Shown: piece after piece, positions 21,546-33,083 of the stretch
Layout: every line of letters begins with the position of its first letter
Numbering within the stretch: position 1 is the stretch's first letter
Assembly (NCBI GenBank): GCA_038277395.1
Contig: CM076191.1
Location: 26,255,373-26,319,372 of the forward strand
Origin: Dryocosmus kuriphilus
Lineage: Eukaryota; Arthropoda; Insecta; Hymenoptera; Cynipidae
Length of the DNA: 64,000 nucleotides
Direction: 5' to 3'
Notes under the pieces: model-generated
What the model was told of the DNA's origin: nothing
Database searches by the model: none
The model's input: only the letters and a program-made list of their open reading frames with translations
Made by a program: the position numbers and the translations under genes

Positions 21546-21651
21546 GTATTTAAAAAAATAAATAATTCTATACTAGAAACTAAAAAGCTTCAACGAATTA
21601 AAAAAACGATCAAATTTGGACAAAAATCAAAAAGATTTTTTTAAAAAATTG

Positions 21652-21683
<32 letters not shown>

Positions 21684-21815
21684 AGGAAAGAAAGAGAAGG
21701 CAAGCAACCAAAACCCCTTCCTTCTCTTTTTTCTTTCGTCCTCTTTTTTTTATATTCTTTTTTATTTTTCTATTCTCCTATTCTTACAATATTATTAAAA
21801 AATATATGACAGCAA

Positions 21816-21849
21816 CGTTTCGGTGTTTCTCTAACACCCTTATCAAGGC
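21816..21849 (-). ncRNA. Hammerhead-like motif in PLE1 3' region
   Basis: On the minus strand: TTGATAAG, 6-bp stem ggtgtt/aacacc closed by agaga, then GAAACGTTG. It resembles the CUGANGA-stem-GAAA core reported for hammerhead ribozymes in PLE terminal repeats but deviates at the first core bases. Compare 38582-38612. Confidence 0.4.
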
Positions 21850-22545
21850 AACTCAACCTAAAAAAATAGTTAATAAATTAGACACCAAGAGGGAATGAAG
21901 ATGTCACCTCATGGAAGTCTAACCGCAAACTAAAATTCCTTAGAGAACGTACTACCCTGTATACACAACAGTGTACTACGTCATCAGTTACAAAGTTCGA
22001 AAAGAGAAATTAAGCAATTTTGAAATAATTAAGGGTATTATTATCTGAGTCTAAAGTCAAACAAAGAAAAATAAGACCATATCAATTATAAATTTTAACA
22101 GGAGAACATGGACTTTCGTTTCCAGTGCCAATAGAGTCGGTACGAGTTTTTGAAGTGCGATCGTTTTTGGATAAGCAGAAGGGGAGAGTGGAGTGAGTAA
22201 GTTGAAAGTGTGTTGAGTGATAAAGCAAGGATTGAAAGTTTAGCGTGAGTGAAGGGAGTACAAGAAAAAGTGTGAAAGTGTGTCAAAAAAGCGAAAAGTG
22301 AATGAGTGGTGAGTTTGAGGTTAGGGTATAAGCTGTCTCTCAGCGCGGAATTGAGCAAAAGGGTGGAAAGGTCAAGGGGCGGGAGGAAAGGGGTAGAAGG
22401 GTGGATACAGAGAGGGTGTAGGTTTGGAGTCAGAAGGGTGAATTGTAGGCAGAGGGATAGGGTTTAAAGAAGTTAGCAGGCAAGGGGAAGTGAGGGGATA
22501 GGCGCATAGTGTTGGATAATTACTAGGAAGGTAAGGTAGAGGAGC

Positions 22546-23581
22546 ATGTCGTTATTACGAAGTCCGGTGGACAGAGGGCAGCGGAGTGGCGAAAGAAGCT
22601 CAGACTCGCGCGTAACGAATGAAAGCCGGAATAGAGGGGATACAACAGGCGTGATAGATGAGAGCAGGGACGTCAGCGGTGGCGAACATGAATTCATGAC
22701 GCCCAGCGAAACAGGACAAAGAAGGGGGAGGAAGACGCACGTGGAGAGAGTAGAGAGAAGACAGGGCGATCAACGTGGGGTCGAGGACTTTATTAGAGAA
22801 ATTGCAACAAGGGGGGAGCTCTACCGGAAGCGAGGGGGATATATCGGGGCTGGATAAAAGAAAAAGAGAAGAGGAGACGTATGAAAAGTTCGTAGGAATG
22901 CAGAGAAAGGGGGAAGAGGGAGATAGGAAGAGGGAAATGGTACAAATAGAGGAGAGAGTGCGAAAAATGGAGGTGAGGAATGAGAATATGAGGGGAAAAG
23001 GACGGGGTAGTAAGCAATTGAAGGAGGATAATGAGAGGTTAAGCCGGAGATTGGTGCAAGTGGAAAGGAGAATGGAGGGAGAAGAAAGGGCAAAGAGAAA
23101 AAGAAACATAATAATCAAAGGCATGAAAACAGACAGCGAAACAGGAGAGGAGGTTAGGAAGCTGATAAAAGACATCGGAGCAGAATTAGTAAGGGTGGAA
23201 GAGGTAAAAAGAATAGGAAAGAGGGATAGGAGGAAATGTTTGCTGTTAGTAAAACTGGGGAGTGAGAAGGAAAAATATGAAGTAATAGAGAAAAAAAAGG
23301 CGTCGAAAGGAAGAAGGGAGAGAATAGAAGAAGATATGACGTGGGTGGAGAGGAAGAGAAAATGGACGATACAGCGCAGGGCATGGGCAGAGAGGAATAA
23401 AGGAGAAAGGGTAAGGATTGGAAAAGATAGGATATGGGTAAATGGAGATGAGTGGATATGGGACGAGGAAGTAGAAGACCTGTGGGAAGGTAGAAAAGGG
23501 GCAGAGAAGGAAAGGAGAAATGATGAAAATAGTAAAGACACAGAAATGGCGGGGGGCTTTATTCAGAGCAAAAAGAATTGA
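22546..23581 (+). pseudogene. LINE ORF1 protein (coiled coil, L1-ORF1-like RNA-binding), frameshifted
   Basis: The N-terminal part reads in one frame (22546-22857) and the rest in another (22775-23581), so a frame change lies between about 22775 and 22850. The second part has a long charged coiled coil (about residues 30-110), then NIIIKGM...VRVEEVKRIGKRDRRKC, a layout like the RRM-type domain of L1-type ORF1 proteins, and a Trp-rich basic C-terminus. ORF1 proteins coat element RNA and act as nucleic-acid chaperones; this role is inferred from family. It is followed after 39 bases by the ORF2 start. Confidence 0.6.
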
Positions 23582-23620
23582 ATGGAAGGAATAAAGTAGG
23601 GATAGATAAAAAGGAGAGAA

Positions 23621-24056
23621 GTGAAGGTGGCGTTTTGGAATGTGGCAGGATTAAAGAACAAGGATACAGGATTCTGGGAAGAAGTGCAAAAATGGGATGT
23701 GATAATTATGAGTGAGACATGGACGGAGGAGAAGGACTGGAAGGGTCTGAAAAGATGGTTGCCAGAGGCTATGTATGGGACATGCAAGGAGCAAGGAAGG
23801 AAAACGTAAAAAGAAGGGGTATGGGCGGCATGGTGTCAGGGGGTACGAAAGGAGTTGGCAGTAGAAAAGGGAGAACGTAAGAATACGGCAGAAAAGGAGG
23901 GAATAATGGTGAGAAGAATAAAAGTGGGGAAAGCAAAAGTGAACATTGTATGTGTTTATAGGAGAAGAGGGGAAAAAGAAGACTGGAATGTGATAAAGAG
24001 ATGGACAGAACAAAAGGAGGAGGATTTGGTGTTAATAGGAGGGGATCTTAATGCAT
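23621..24056 (+). pseudogene. LINE ORF2, endonuclease domain 5' part
   Basis: ATG 23621 starts KVAFWNVAGL, the first APE-endonuclease strand, followed by MSETW with the catalytic Glu. A stop near 23807 and a frame change precede VNIVCVYRR and GGDLNA, where the LTR insertion begins. Continues at 25315. Confidence 0.7.
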
Positions 24057-24710
24057 TGTAATGGTGCAACTCGTACTTAAGCGCCTGTACACAGGCAGCT
24101 TACCTACATGACGACACGCATGTCGCGACCCAGCGGCCGAGTGACATGTAGATGTTGCGCCGCTGTAATTACAGGCAAGCGATCACGCGCCTTGACATGA
24201 TATAAGGAGCTCGAGCAAGTCAATGGGCGGCGGTCCTGTCGAGGAGGCGAGAGTTGAAGGTGTACTGCGAACTGATAGCTGTGTCCAGTCCCTTCCAAGG
24301 AACTTAACTTTTGGTGTTGCAGCTTCCTGCTCAAGAAGTCAACATCCACTTCCTCCTGGCACCAGTGACTTCGGAGGGATCCGTAAGTATAACGATAAAG
24401 GGTTGATTTTGGTTTGGGAACCATTGTACCTGTCGATCGGAATTAGTCCGCTGCATCAAGCGTAATTCTGATCTCCAATCCTCCATCCTTTCCAAGGTGC
24501 ACGCCTGTACGGCTACCTAACCTTAGATTCCTATGTGGGGTTGGTTTTTGGGGGTCCCAGCTCATGGTTAGGTCGTATGTTTTCCAATGGACTCTCGATA
24601 TGGGATAGATGATTTATATGATCTCGATATGTGACAGATAATTTTTTAGATGATAAATGATAGGAGAATTTCTTATGTGTTCTCGATATGTGATAGATAA
24701 TTCTTATGTG

Positions 24711-24749
<39 letters not shown>

Positions 24750-24840
24750 ATATAATATATAAAATAATAATAATAAAATAATAATATAATAAAATAATAT
24801 TAAATAAACAAATAAAATAAAACAATAAAATAATATAAAA

Positions 24841-24909
<69 letters not shown>

Positions 24910-25314
24910 CTTTTATATTATGGGTCAGACATCCTCAATGTGAAATAGGCTAAAGCAGTATTGTTAGAATGCGTAATTCTGATACCTGATAGAATAAGAA
25001 ATTAATATTGTTAGTAGAAAGGATCCTAAGATCCCATCTGCGGAGAGACTGAAAATTTAGCTAGAATCAAGTAGCAACTTCTAGCTTCGAAGATTATAAG
25101 TGAGTAGAAGTGAGCATGTGCGCGATGCCAGTATCGCTACCATCGCCACACGTAATTAAGAGAGTATAAGGTAAATGTTACTATTAATAAAGTTATACAT
25201 TTGATTAGTAGTGCATTCGACTTTCTTCATCCCTTGTGTCTATTTAATTTCAGCTTAGTCTTAAGTAGGCTAAGAGCGAGAATTATATATATAAAAGACA
25301 AAAAGAACTCTTCA
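24057..25314 (+). mobile_element. Probable solo LTR (1258 bp) inside LINE ORF2
   Basis: Starts TGTAATGG and ends ACTCTTCA (TG...CA), flanked by gcat (24053-24056) and gcgt (25315-25318), a 4-bp duplication differing by one CpG-type change. Removing it joins GGDLNA to WTGEQGGEG in the endonuclease frame. It has a TATA-like gatataagg (about 24200), a splice-donor-like ccgtaagt (24380) and AATAAA near 25186, as expected of an LTR. No gag or pol lies inside. Orientation is inferred from these signals. The retrovirus-like family is unknown. Confidence 0.65.
24718..24905. repeat. (TA)n and A/T-rich microsatellite
   Basis: Two long TA-dinucleotide runs (24718-24740 and 24848-24903) around irregular AAT/AAAT repeats, inside the solo LTR. 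Confidence 0.9.
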
Positions 25315-28001
25315 GCGTGGACTGGAGAACAAGGGGGAGAAGGGTGGGACGAAGAAAAAGAGGTATATGTGAGAAAGTCAAAGCACAGGGAAACGGACAG
25401 AGAGGGAAGAAAGCTATTAGAACTGATAGGAGAAGCCGGGTGGTTCATATGTAATGGCAACACAAAGGGGGATGAAGAGGGCGAACTGGCGTTTGTAGGT
25501 AAAGCAGACACAGTAATTGATTACATTCTAGCAGAAGAAAGAATAAGGAAGTTAATAGTGAGAATGGAAGTAGGTGATGAGATAAGGTCTGAGCACTTCC
25601 CAGTGATAGCGATATTGAGAGCTAGAAGCTTAAAGCGCGGAAAAGGGAACACGGGAGAAGCTGGGGAGATAAAATGGAAAATGAGAAAATGGGGGGAAGA
25701 TAAGTTAAGGGAATTTAAAGAAAAAATGGAAAATGAGAATATGGGAGGAAGGGAAGAGGAAGGGATAGATAAGATCATAGAAAATCTTAAAGACGTGATT
25801 GTTAAGGTAAGGGATGAGGTGACGCCAGAAACGAAGGAGAGAAATGTAGGATGGTGGGATATGGAGTGCAGAGAGAGCAAAGTAAAGATTAAAGAATGCG
25901 TTAGAAAATGGAGGAGAGGGAAATAAAGAAAGAAGACTACAACAAGAGGAAAAAAGAATATGAGAAAATGTTAAGCAAAAAGAATTAAATGGAGAAAGAA
26001 AGGTATGTCGAAGAGGTGGAGAAAGCGGTTAAGAAAGGGAGATAATGGGAAGTGATTAATAGGGAAAGAGGAAGAAAGAGGGGCATAAACGAGCAAATAA
26101 AAATGACAGAGTGGACAGAATACTTTAAGGGATTGCTAGGAGGTGTGGGAAATAGGGTGCGAGGAGAAGAGAGGAAGGTAGTTGCAGAGGATGGGGACAG
26201 AGGAAACGTGATTAGTAGGGAGGAGATACATGGAGCAATCGCAAGATTGAAAGGAAATTAGGCAAGAGGAGAGGATGGCATCAAGAACGAAGTACTGAAA
26301 TATGGTGGGGAAAGGGTAAGAGAAGAGATTTGAAGGATATGTAATAAGGTATGGAAAGGAGAAGGATGGTCAGAAGAATGGCGGACAGGGGTGGTATTAC
26401 CAGTGATTAAGAAAGGAGAGGGGAAAAATGTGCAAGACTATGGAGGGGTTACAATCATGTCAGTGGGTTACAAAGTGTACGCAGAGGTGCTTAGGAAAAG
26501 GCTGGAAAGGCAGGCCGAAGAAAGGGGAAGCTTACCGCACAATCAAACAGGCTTTAGAAAAGGGATGGGGACAAAAGACAACACTTATGTGCTTAACTGT
26601 TTAGTGAACAGGAACTTAGGACAGAAGAAAGGAAAGCTGGTCGCACTTTCTGTAGATTTGAAAGCGGCGTTTGACTCGGTCAACAGGAGGTTGCTATGGA
26701 AGGCCTTAAAAGACAGAGGAATAGAAGAAAGTCTAGTATAAAGGATAAAAGAGATATTTATAGAAAAGGACTAGGATGAAGGTAAGAATAAGGAAAAATA
26801 AAGGAGAGGAATTTTGGACAGGAAGGGGTCTAAGGCAGGGATGTCCACTAAGCCCATTACTATTCAGTATTCTACTAGCAGATTTAGAGGAGAAATTGGC
26901 AAGAAAAGGAAAAGGGGGAACGAAATTGGAAAATAGCAAGCTATATTCACAAGCATATGCGGAGGATATAGTATTAATAGCAGATGATGAAAGAGGGATG
27001 AGTCTAATGATGAGAATGTTTGAAGAATATGTGAGAGAGAAAGACTCAATGGGGAATATGAAGAAAACTAAGATGATGTATTTTAGAAAAAGAAGGTTTA
27101 GAATAGAGTATGAATGGAAGATGTATGGCAAAGTAGTAGAACTGGTAGAAGAATTTTGTTACCTTGGGTACTGGTTCGAAAGGTGAGAAAGAGATTGGAG
27201 TGTGGAAGTAAGGTAATGGGCCAAGTTTGGCGCATAGGGAAGAGAAGATGCAAGGATGATTGGAGAATGAGAGTATGGATATTTGATGTTTTAGTGTGGT
27301 CAGTGGTGGGTTATGGAATGGAAGTTTAGGGATGGAAAGAATATAAGAGAGTGGAAAGCATGCATGAAAGATTTTTGAGATGGGTCATGGGGGTGGGATG
27401 GAGCTGCCCAGGTTATATGTTGAGGGAAGAGGTAGGCCGAGAAAAAATGCCAATAAGGCAGCTAAAAAGGGCTTGGAATTTTGAAGAAAAAAACTAAGGA
27501 GGGGAAAAGGAAGTAAGATCGCACAAGCGTGTGTAGGGGAGATAAAAGAAAGAGAGAAGGGGGAACATGGGTAGGTTGAAATGGGAAGAAGAAAGGTACG
27601 CAAGGAGGAGAGAATGGTGTATGAACGGGGAGAATAGAGATTGGCAAGCGATAGAGAACGATATTTTGGAGAAAAAAGGGGTGGAAAGATGGGCAAAAAT
27701 CGTGAATTCAAGGTACAATAGTTGGTACAAGATGGTAAAGTGGGAAGGAGAGCCAGAATATTTCAAGAAGTTAAAGAAGGAGAGTGAATGGAACAGAATG
27801 ATGAGATTTAGAATGGGAGAGGGAGTAAGAAAGAATAGGTACTGGATGAGCGAGGAGGAGAATCGATGTAGAATATGTGGGTATGAGCAAGAATCGTGAG
27901 TGCATGTGTTGGAAAGGTGTACAGGTGATGAAGAGGAAGGGAAAAGTGTGGAAGAGAGAGTGAAAGAGATTCTGAATGGGAATGGACAGGGGGAGGGATG
28001 A
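25315..28001 (+). pseudogene. LINE ORF2, endonuclease 3' part, reverse transcriptase and CCHC tail
   Basis: Continues the endonuclease (AWTGEQGGEG; SEHFPV near 25590), then RT in several frames: TGFRKGMGTKD near 26550, motif A VDLKAAFDS near 26655 with Asp intact, RQGCPLSPLLF near 26840, and motif C AYAEDIVLI. In motif C the first catalytic Asp is Glu (GAG at 26962-26964). A CRICGYEQES...H...C cluster lies near 27870 with a stop inside. Stops and frame changes occur near 25925, 26259, 26738, 27186 and 27329. Inactive. Confidence 0.75.
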
Positions 28002-28396
28002 ATGAAGAAGTTGGAAAAGTTAAGAGAAAGAAAAGGTCTCATGATGTAAGTAAAAGTATAAAGTAGAGTCGAGAAAGAAAATATCAACTATAGATTGTTA
28101 AAGGCAAGAGGAAACGAAAGTCCTGGTCTGGATCGCAAGCGCAGAAATATGAGAGTAGAGAATAAGAAAGATTGTACATACTAGCGATAAGATAGCGATA
28201 AGATATGACATAAGGAACTGGATGTATAGATATTTGTAATGGTTTTGAGAAGACTCTTAAACCCGTAAAAAGGGAGAGAGTATAAATAAACATTGATGAA
28301 CAGGAGAACATGACACAATAATGAAGCATGGAGGGAATTAACATCTGAGTCTAAATGGAAAAATACAAAAAGAAAATTCATGGAAAAGTAAGGGAT

Positions 28397-28725
28397 TTAA
28401 ATATAAGCTACCATATTATCATAACAGCTACTCAATTTCAACAAATCAGTTTTTAGATTAATAGAAAGTTCTTTTTCTTTTTTAATATATAACATTTCCA
28501 TGAATTCTCTCTTACTCCTATTACTTTCACAATGTAAAACTTCAACATTATCCCATTCAAAATCATGATCTGGATTTTCGTTTTTGTGTTTGGAAAGTAC
28601 ATTGTGATAATAACAATTTCTGCGAAAATTACTTTTATGTCCCTCAACTCTAGTATTAAAAAGTCTGCCAGTCTGTCCTATATATGTCATATTACAAATT
28701 TTGCAAAATAATCTATAAACCACAC
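28397..28725 (-). pseudogene. PLE1 GIY-YIG endonuclease domain
   Basis: The minus strand encodes VVYRLFCKIC, MTYIGQTGRL (the GIY-YIG motif in its PLE form), a conserved Arg in NTRVEGHK, a long helix and a catalytic-type Glu region (NRSKREFMEMLYI), ending at 28397. The first residues of the uninterrupted frame before the Transib end are host PLE sequence only from 28725 down. This domain would nick the target for reverse transcription. The upstream connector continues beyond the Transib at 31403. Confidence 0.8.
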
Positions 28726-29451
28726 CACTCCATAGTGGGCCACGAGACCCGATTCCGTGGCCAAAAAAGTCCAATTTTTCAACTTTCGAATTTGTGAAAA
28801 AGAGTCAGGCCATCGTAATCAGTGATAATTAGGGTATCTTTTCCGTAAATGAATTGGTAATTAATAAAATCCTGCTTTGTTGACAGACACGCAAATTTTA
28901 AAGTTCTAAAAAAAATCTTATTGTGTTTTTTGCTTAAATATTTAATATAGTTATAAATCCGTTATTTTTTTTTATAGTTCTTTCTTTGTTCTCGCCCCTA
29001 TACATATAGAAGTTAAAAAAAGTGTTAACTGAATAAAAAAATGTTAATTAAAGTTCTACAACATTGATGTTAGCAACAAATTAGAACATTAAATTGGCAA
29101 AGTACTTTCTTTCATTCGAGAATACCACGCAACACCACTACTTATCAAAAAATTTAAAATATCAGTGTGTTCACTATGATGTATACATCACGGTAGGGGT
29201 GCCCGCTTTTGCCCGTTTTCATAAATAGCATAAAATTCGTGAGTGATAAGAGTCAGCGTCCGAACGTCAATACCTGTCTTGACGTGTCTATGCCTGAGTT
29301 GAGCGTGCCACTACACACGCGTACGTCTGCTGTTTCGCTGTACTTTTCACTTGTTTTCCAGTGCTAACTTCACTTCGAAATCTTATCGAAAATTACAGAC
29401 TTTTTCTTTTTGTTGACTTTTTTTCTCTTGGATTCGAATACATTGTATATA

Positions 29452-31185
29452 ATGTCGAAATTTACCAAAAGAGAAATTATTGACTTTGAAATGAATAGTA
29501 ATTTGGATTCTACTATTCATTACATTGTTTCGAAACTGAATTTAGATATTAAAAATATCCCAGAATCAGACATAAAATCTTTAAAGATGAGTATACGATC
29601 TTTCAAATTTAGACGCGATGCGAAATTTCAAGCCGCAAAGAGAATGTCAGCGAGATTTGAGGTAAATAATGCTGAATGGTTGAATTCAAATTTTTCTGTT
29701 CCTTTTGCTACAGTTTCACCTTCACATTTGGGCCACCCAACGCTTGATTTTGTTAAAAAATCTGATCGTTCAAAATGTCGAGAAGTGTCTAAAATCAGTG
29801 CTGAGCTGAAACACGATCCCCTAAAATTAATTATGGCTTGTCATTATGCAGCGAAACAATTTAAAAATAGGGATTTGTTTACCATTTGCAATAGTATTTT
29901 AGAAAGTTCAGAAACCCCACGCAAAATTAGAAAATTATTAAATGAACCATCTACTTCTTTAAAAAAGAAAACTGTGCATGAAGCTTTAGCTTTTTTATTT
30001 GAAAATTCTCTTTCTAAGAATGTATATCAAAATATACGTTTGGAATCCAAATCATGCAGAGCAGATATTTGGCCTACGTATAACGAAATAACAGCTACTA
30101 AAGCAGAATGCAGGCCACCGAATGAAACAGTTTCTATTTCGGAAAAAAAGCAGATGCAACCCTTCAAGCATTATTGAATCACACTACAGAAAGAATCACG
30201 AATTTACAAGCAGAAGTGATTATTCAGCATATGAAAAGCAAAGGCATTACGGAAATAGAAATAATAATGATGTGCTCTTGGGGATTCGACGGAAGTTCTG
30301 GTTATTCGTATTTTAAGCAAAACTACAAATCAGTAGAAGAAAACATACCGCAGAGTGATGAAAATTTATTTGTTACTACATTTATCCCATTACGATTGTT
30401 AACCGCAAATAGTGTCATACTATGGAACAATTATGCATCGCAATCCCCAAGATCTTGTCGTCCTCTTACTATAGAATATACTAAAGAATCAACAGATGTT
30501 GTTTTGAAGCAAAAACAAAACCTGGATGATCAAATCGAAAAACTACAAGTTCTTGAAATTAAATTAAATGATAATTATTCTATTCGCATCCATTTTTCTT
30601 TATTTCTTACTTTAATATATGGTAAGGTATTGAATATTATTACTAATACTAAGTCGATGCAAACCTGTTCAATGTGCCATGTAACTTCTAAAATGTTCAA
30701 TACTCTCAGCAACAAAGATAAGGGAATCTTTCTGCCTGATCCTCAATCTCTGCTATATAGACTCTCCCCCACTTCATGTGCGGATCAGAATCTTCCACAC
30801 GTGTTTGCATATTTCTTACAGGACTAACATCAAAGTCTGGCAAGTAAGAAGTGATAAATATAAAGAAGAATTTACCCAAAGAAAAAAACAAATACAAAGT
30901 GTTCTTTGGGAAAATTTGGGATTAATAGTGGACAAGCCAAAATCAGGAAGCTTTGGTACCACTAATGATGGTAACACAGCACGAAAGGCTTTCAAAAAGC
31001 CAGAACTCCTTGCAGAATATCTTAACCTCGACCCTAAGTTACTCTGTAATTTAAAAACCATTTTAATCGCCCGAGTGTGCACTTTTGGTAAGTATTTAGG
31101 GCCAAATCCGGAGACTTTTCAAAGTTTTCGCCGCCATATTGAATCCGCCATTTTGAATTTTGAATTTTTGACTACATATTCGTAA
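29452..31185 (+). pseudogene. Transib/RAG1-like transposase, broken and C-terminally truncated
   Basis: ATG 29452. Frame changes occur in an A7 run near 30145 and near 30770. Motifs: CSWGFDGSSG with the likely first catalytic Asp (GAC 30288-30290); LTLIYGKV, where I would expect Asp before GK but see Tyr (TAT 30618-30620); a CxxC zinc pair TCSMC near 30665; and GNTARKAF near 30970. The region expected to hold the catalytic Glu and the final zinc motifs is missing: coding similarity ends near 31085 and a 100-bp tandem repeat follows. Assignment to the Transib/RAG1 superfamily rests on the motifs, CAC-type ends and 5-bp duplication. Confidence 0.65.
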
Positions 31186-31345
31186 TCAGCGACCCGAAGA
31201 ACCCACGAGTTAGTATTTTTGGCCAAATCCGGAGACTTCAAAATTTTCGCCGCCATATTGAATCCGCCATTTTGAATTTTGAATTTTTGACTACATTTTC
31301 GTAATCAGCGACCCCAAGAACCCCGAGTAAGTATTTTTGGTCAAA
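31095..31345. repeat. Tandem repeat, about 105-bp unit, 2.3 copies
   Basis: The blocks ggccaaatccggagacttt and ccgccatattgaatccgcc recur at 31100-31180 and 31205-31300, with a partial third copy. It replaces the transposase C-terminus in this Transib copy. Confidence 0.8.
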
Positions 31346-31402
31346 TCCTGAGAGTTTTTGAATTTTGGCCAAAGTTTCGGTCTCGTGGCCCATAGTGCAC
31401 TC

Positions 31403-31800
31403 TTTTCAAACTTGTCTAACCAATCTTTTCCAAGATTTACTATAGAATCCATTTTTAATGGAATTCTAAAAATTGTGTGAATGTTAAACTTTTTCAACAC
31501 AGATTGAATAGTTTTCGAGATTTGACCAAAGTAAGGAAGCACAAAAGTGTTGGAAGAACTAAATTCACTTACTTCCTTTTAACTGTCTGAAACTGAAACA
31601 ATACTCTGTCTATTTTTAAGTTGTTCAATTCTAACTTTGACATTTTTTTCGATGAATTTAGGTGGGTATTGATTTAAAAAAAGGATTCTTCTAGCAATAT
31701 TTAAGTTTTCCGAATGAAAAGACTCATGGGACAAACCAAGAGCTCTGTCAACTAAACTTTTTAACAATTGCAATTTTATTAGAAATAGAATTTGACGAGA
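31403..31800 (-). pseudogene. PLE1 connector between RT and GIY-YIG
   Basis: Minus-strand frames carry SLVDRALGLSHESFH, RILFLNQYPPKFIEKN and NLGKDWLDKFEKS, colinear with the same region of PLE2 (ILLSNDYPPNFIEKH, DKWSQTN). A stop near 31580 and a frame change near 31757 are present. It runs directly into copy A of the 1.3-kb family at 31801. Confidence 0.75.
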
Positions 31801-31805
31801 AAAAA

Positions 31806-33083
31806 TCTGCCCGCTTCGCGGGCACATTCTCATCGCGCGAAGTATGAGCGCACCTAGGGCGCGCGTCTGTTGGCACTCGCGCTTCGCGCTCGACATTTGA
31901 CTCGCGCTTCGCGCTCGATAGATTATTCACCTCGCGCTACGCGCTCGGTGTTTCTGGATGGTATAAACCTTTAAATTAAAAATTCCAAAAGAAATTATTT
32001 TACTTAAGGCTCTGTCGCCCTGAAGGAATACATTCTCATCATGACACTCGCGCTTCGCGTTCGATAATTACATTTTTTAAAACGCATTGTAGATTGGTAG
32101 AGTTTTTTAGTGATTTTCCAAATTTTCACAATAGAGGATTTCGATTCTTAAAAATAAAACGATGAGTCTTATAAATAAATTTTGTAGCTCTTTCCAAGGT
32201 GAACAATTCTGCTTGTTAATATTTTCTCATATCTTGCATAGTTTTGCTGAAAAGTGGTTTTCTTTATATTTCATAACATATTTCACGAATAACTCAAAAA
32301 CTACGCGTCTGCTCAAAAAAATGACAGAGAGCAAATTTGTAGATCTTTTTGAGGTGAACAACTTTGTTTCTTATTATTTTTCCGTATCCTTCATAGTTTG
32401 GCGGGAAATTTGAAATTTTTAATTTTTAATAACGTTTATCGATTAAAACAAAAACCGTGCATTTTATCAAAAAATGGTTGAAACAAAATTTGTAGATCTT
32501 TTTAAATTCAACAACTTTGTTCTTTACCATTTTTTTCTATCTTGAATATTTTGGCGGGAAACCACAGTTTTTTAATTTTAAGTGCGTTTTCTTGATTAAA
32601 ACAAAAACCGTTCACTTTATCGAAAAACGGTTAAGACAAAATTTGTAGATTTTTTTGAGGTGAACAATTTTACTTTCTTACGTTTTTTTTGTATCTCTCA
32701 TAGTTTAGTCGGAAAATGAATTTCTTGATTTTGTGTAAACCGTTTTTGATGGATAAAACCATAACCATTGGTCAAAAACCGCTGGTTAACGAACTCGTCC
32801 TTTCTTTTTGGACCTTAAAGTAGTGTGCCAAAGCGCAATCCAATCCGATTAGTCCTTCGAAAGTTATCGTGGGAACAGACGACAACGACAACGACAACGA
32901 CGACAACGACAACGACGACAAAGACGACAAAGACGACAACAACGACGACAACGCCAACAGACAGACAGACACGGTCGTAGAAACCATTTTTTCGGATTCA
33001 GGAGGTCTTAAAACGTGGAGATTTCATGAAATCCGCGAAAGTCAAATTTTGCATAAATCTAATACCTTCTCTGATGAGAATGT
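31806..33083 (+). repeat. 1.3-kb family, copy A (+)
   Basis: Type copy. Starts with hairpin TCTGCCCGC-TTC-GCGGGCA, then GC palindromes of the type ctcgcgcttcgcgctcg, a conserved taaggctctgtcgccct block, four degenerate units of about 154 bp (gaaca word at 32201, 32356, 32509, 32662), (GAC/AAC)n at 32878-32955, and the end gatttcatgaaatc...ctgatgagaatgt. Inserted in PLE1 coding DNA between gagaaa and ttgacc. No protein of its own: the long frames inside are repeat translations. Confidence 0.85.

Larger units (their letters stand above)
22111..28298 (+). mobile_element. Full-length APE-type LINE inserted in PLE1
   Basis: Flanked by a 14-bp duplication, aacaggagaacatg at 22097-22110 and 28299-28312. 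The same site is seen uninterrupted, in inverse, near 37265-37278 (ctcctgttaaaattt). Contains ORF1 (22546-23581), ORF2 (23621-28001) and an AATAAA-rich 3' end. Net length without the LTR insert is about 4.9 kb. The coding strand is strikingly purine-rich. Clade not assigned. Confidence 0.85.
28731..31397 (+). mobile_element. Transib-like DNA transposon inserted in PLE1
   Basis: Ends: CATAGTGGGCCACGAGACC on the left, and on the right, read inward, CACTATGGGCCACGAGACC, which fits the Transib/RSS-like CAC...TG start. Flanked by the 5-bp duplication cactc (28726-28730, 31398-31402). Removing the element and one cactc rejoins the PLE connector to the GIY-YIG domain in frame, with the same length as the equivalent region of PLE2. 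An 8-bp alternative duplication (ccatagtg) would add three residues not present in PLE2 and is rejected. Confidence 0.8.

Noticed and set aside
21616..21898. Lys-rich and Phe-rich small frames near the PLE1 left end (also 38620-38826)
   Set aside because: Low-complexity translation of A-runs and polypyrimidine in the PLE terminal region.
22600..23541. Long minus-strand Ser/Pro/Leu-rich frame
   Set aside because: Antisense shadow of the purine-rich LINE ORF1.
28723..28738. 8-bp duplication ccatagtg marking a P- or hAT-type insertion
   Set aside because: The 5-bp cactc reading gives the correct PLE protein length against PLE2 and a CAC-type end.
32162..32413. Repeated 83-codon frame beginning MSLINKFCSSFQ in copies A, B, F, G, H and I
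   Set aside because: Present because the repeats are similar. It crosses unit boundaries, has no stable reading frame in the older copies, and shows no protein motif. A conserved micropeptide cannot be fully excluded without substitution-rate tests.
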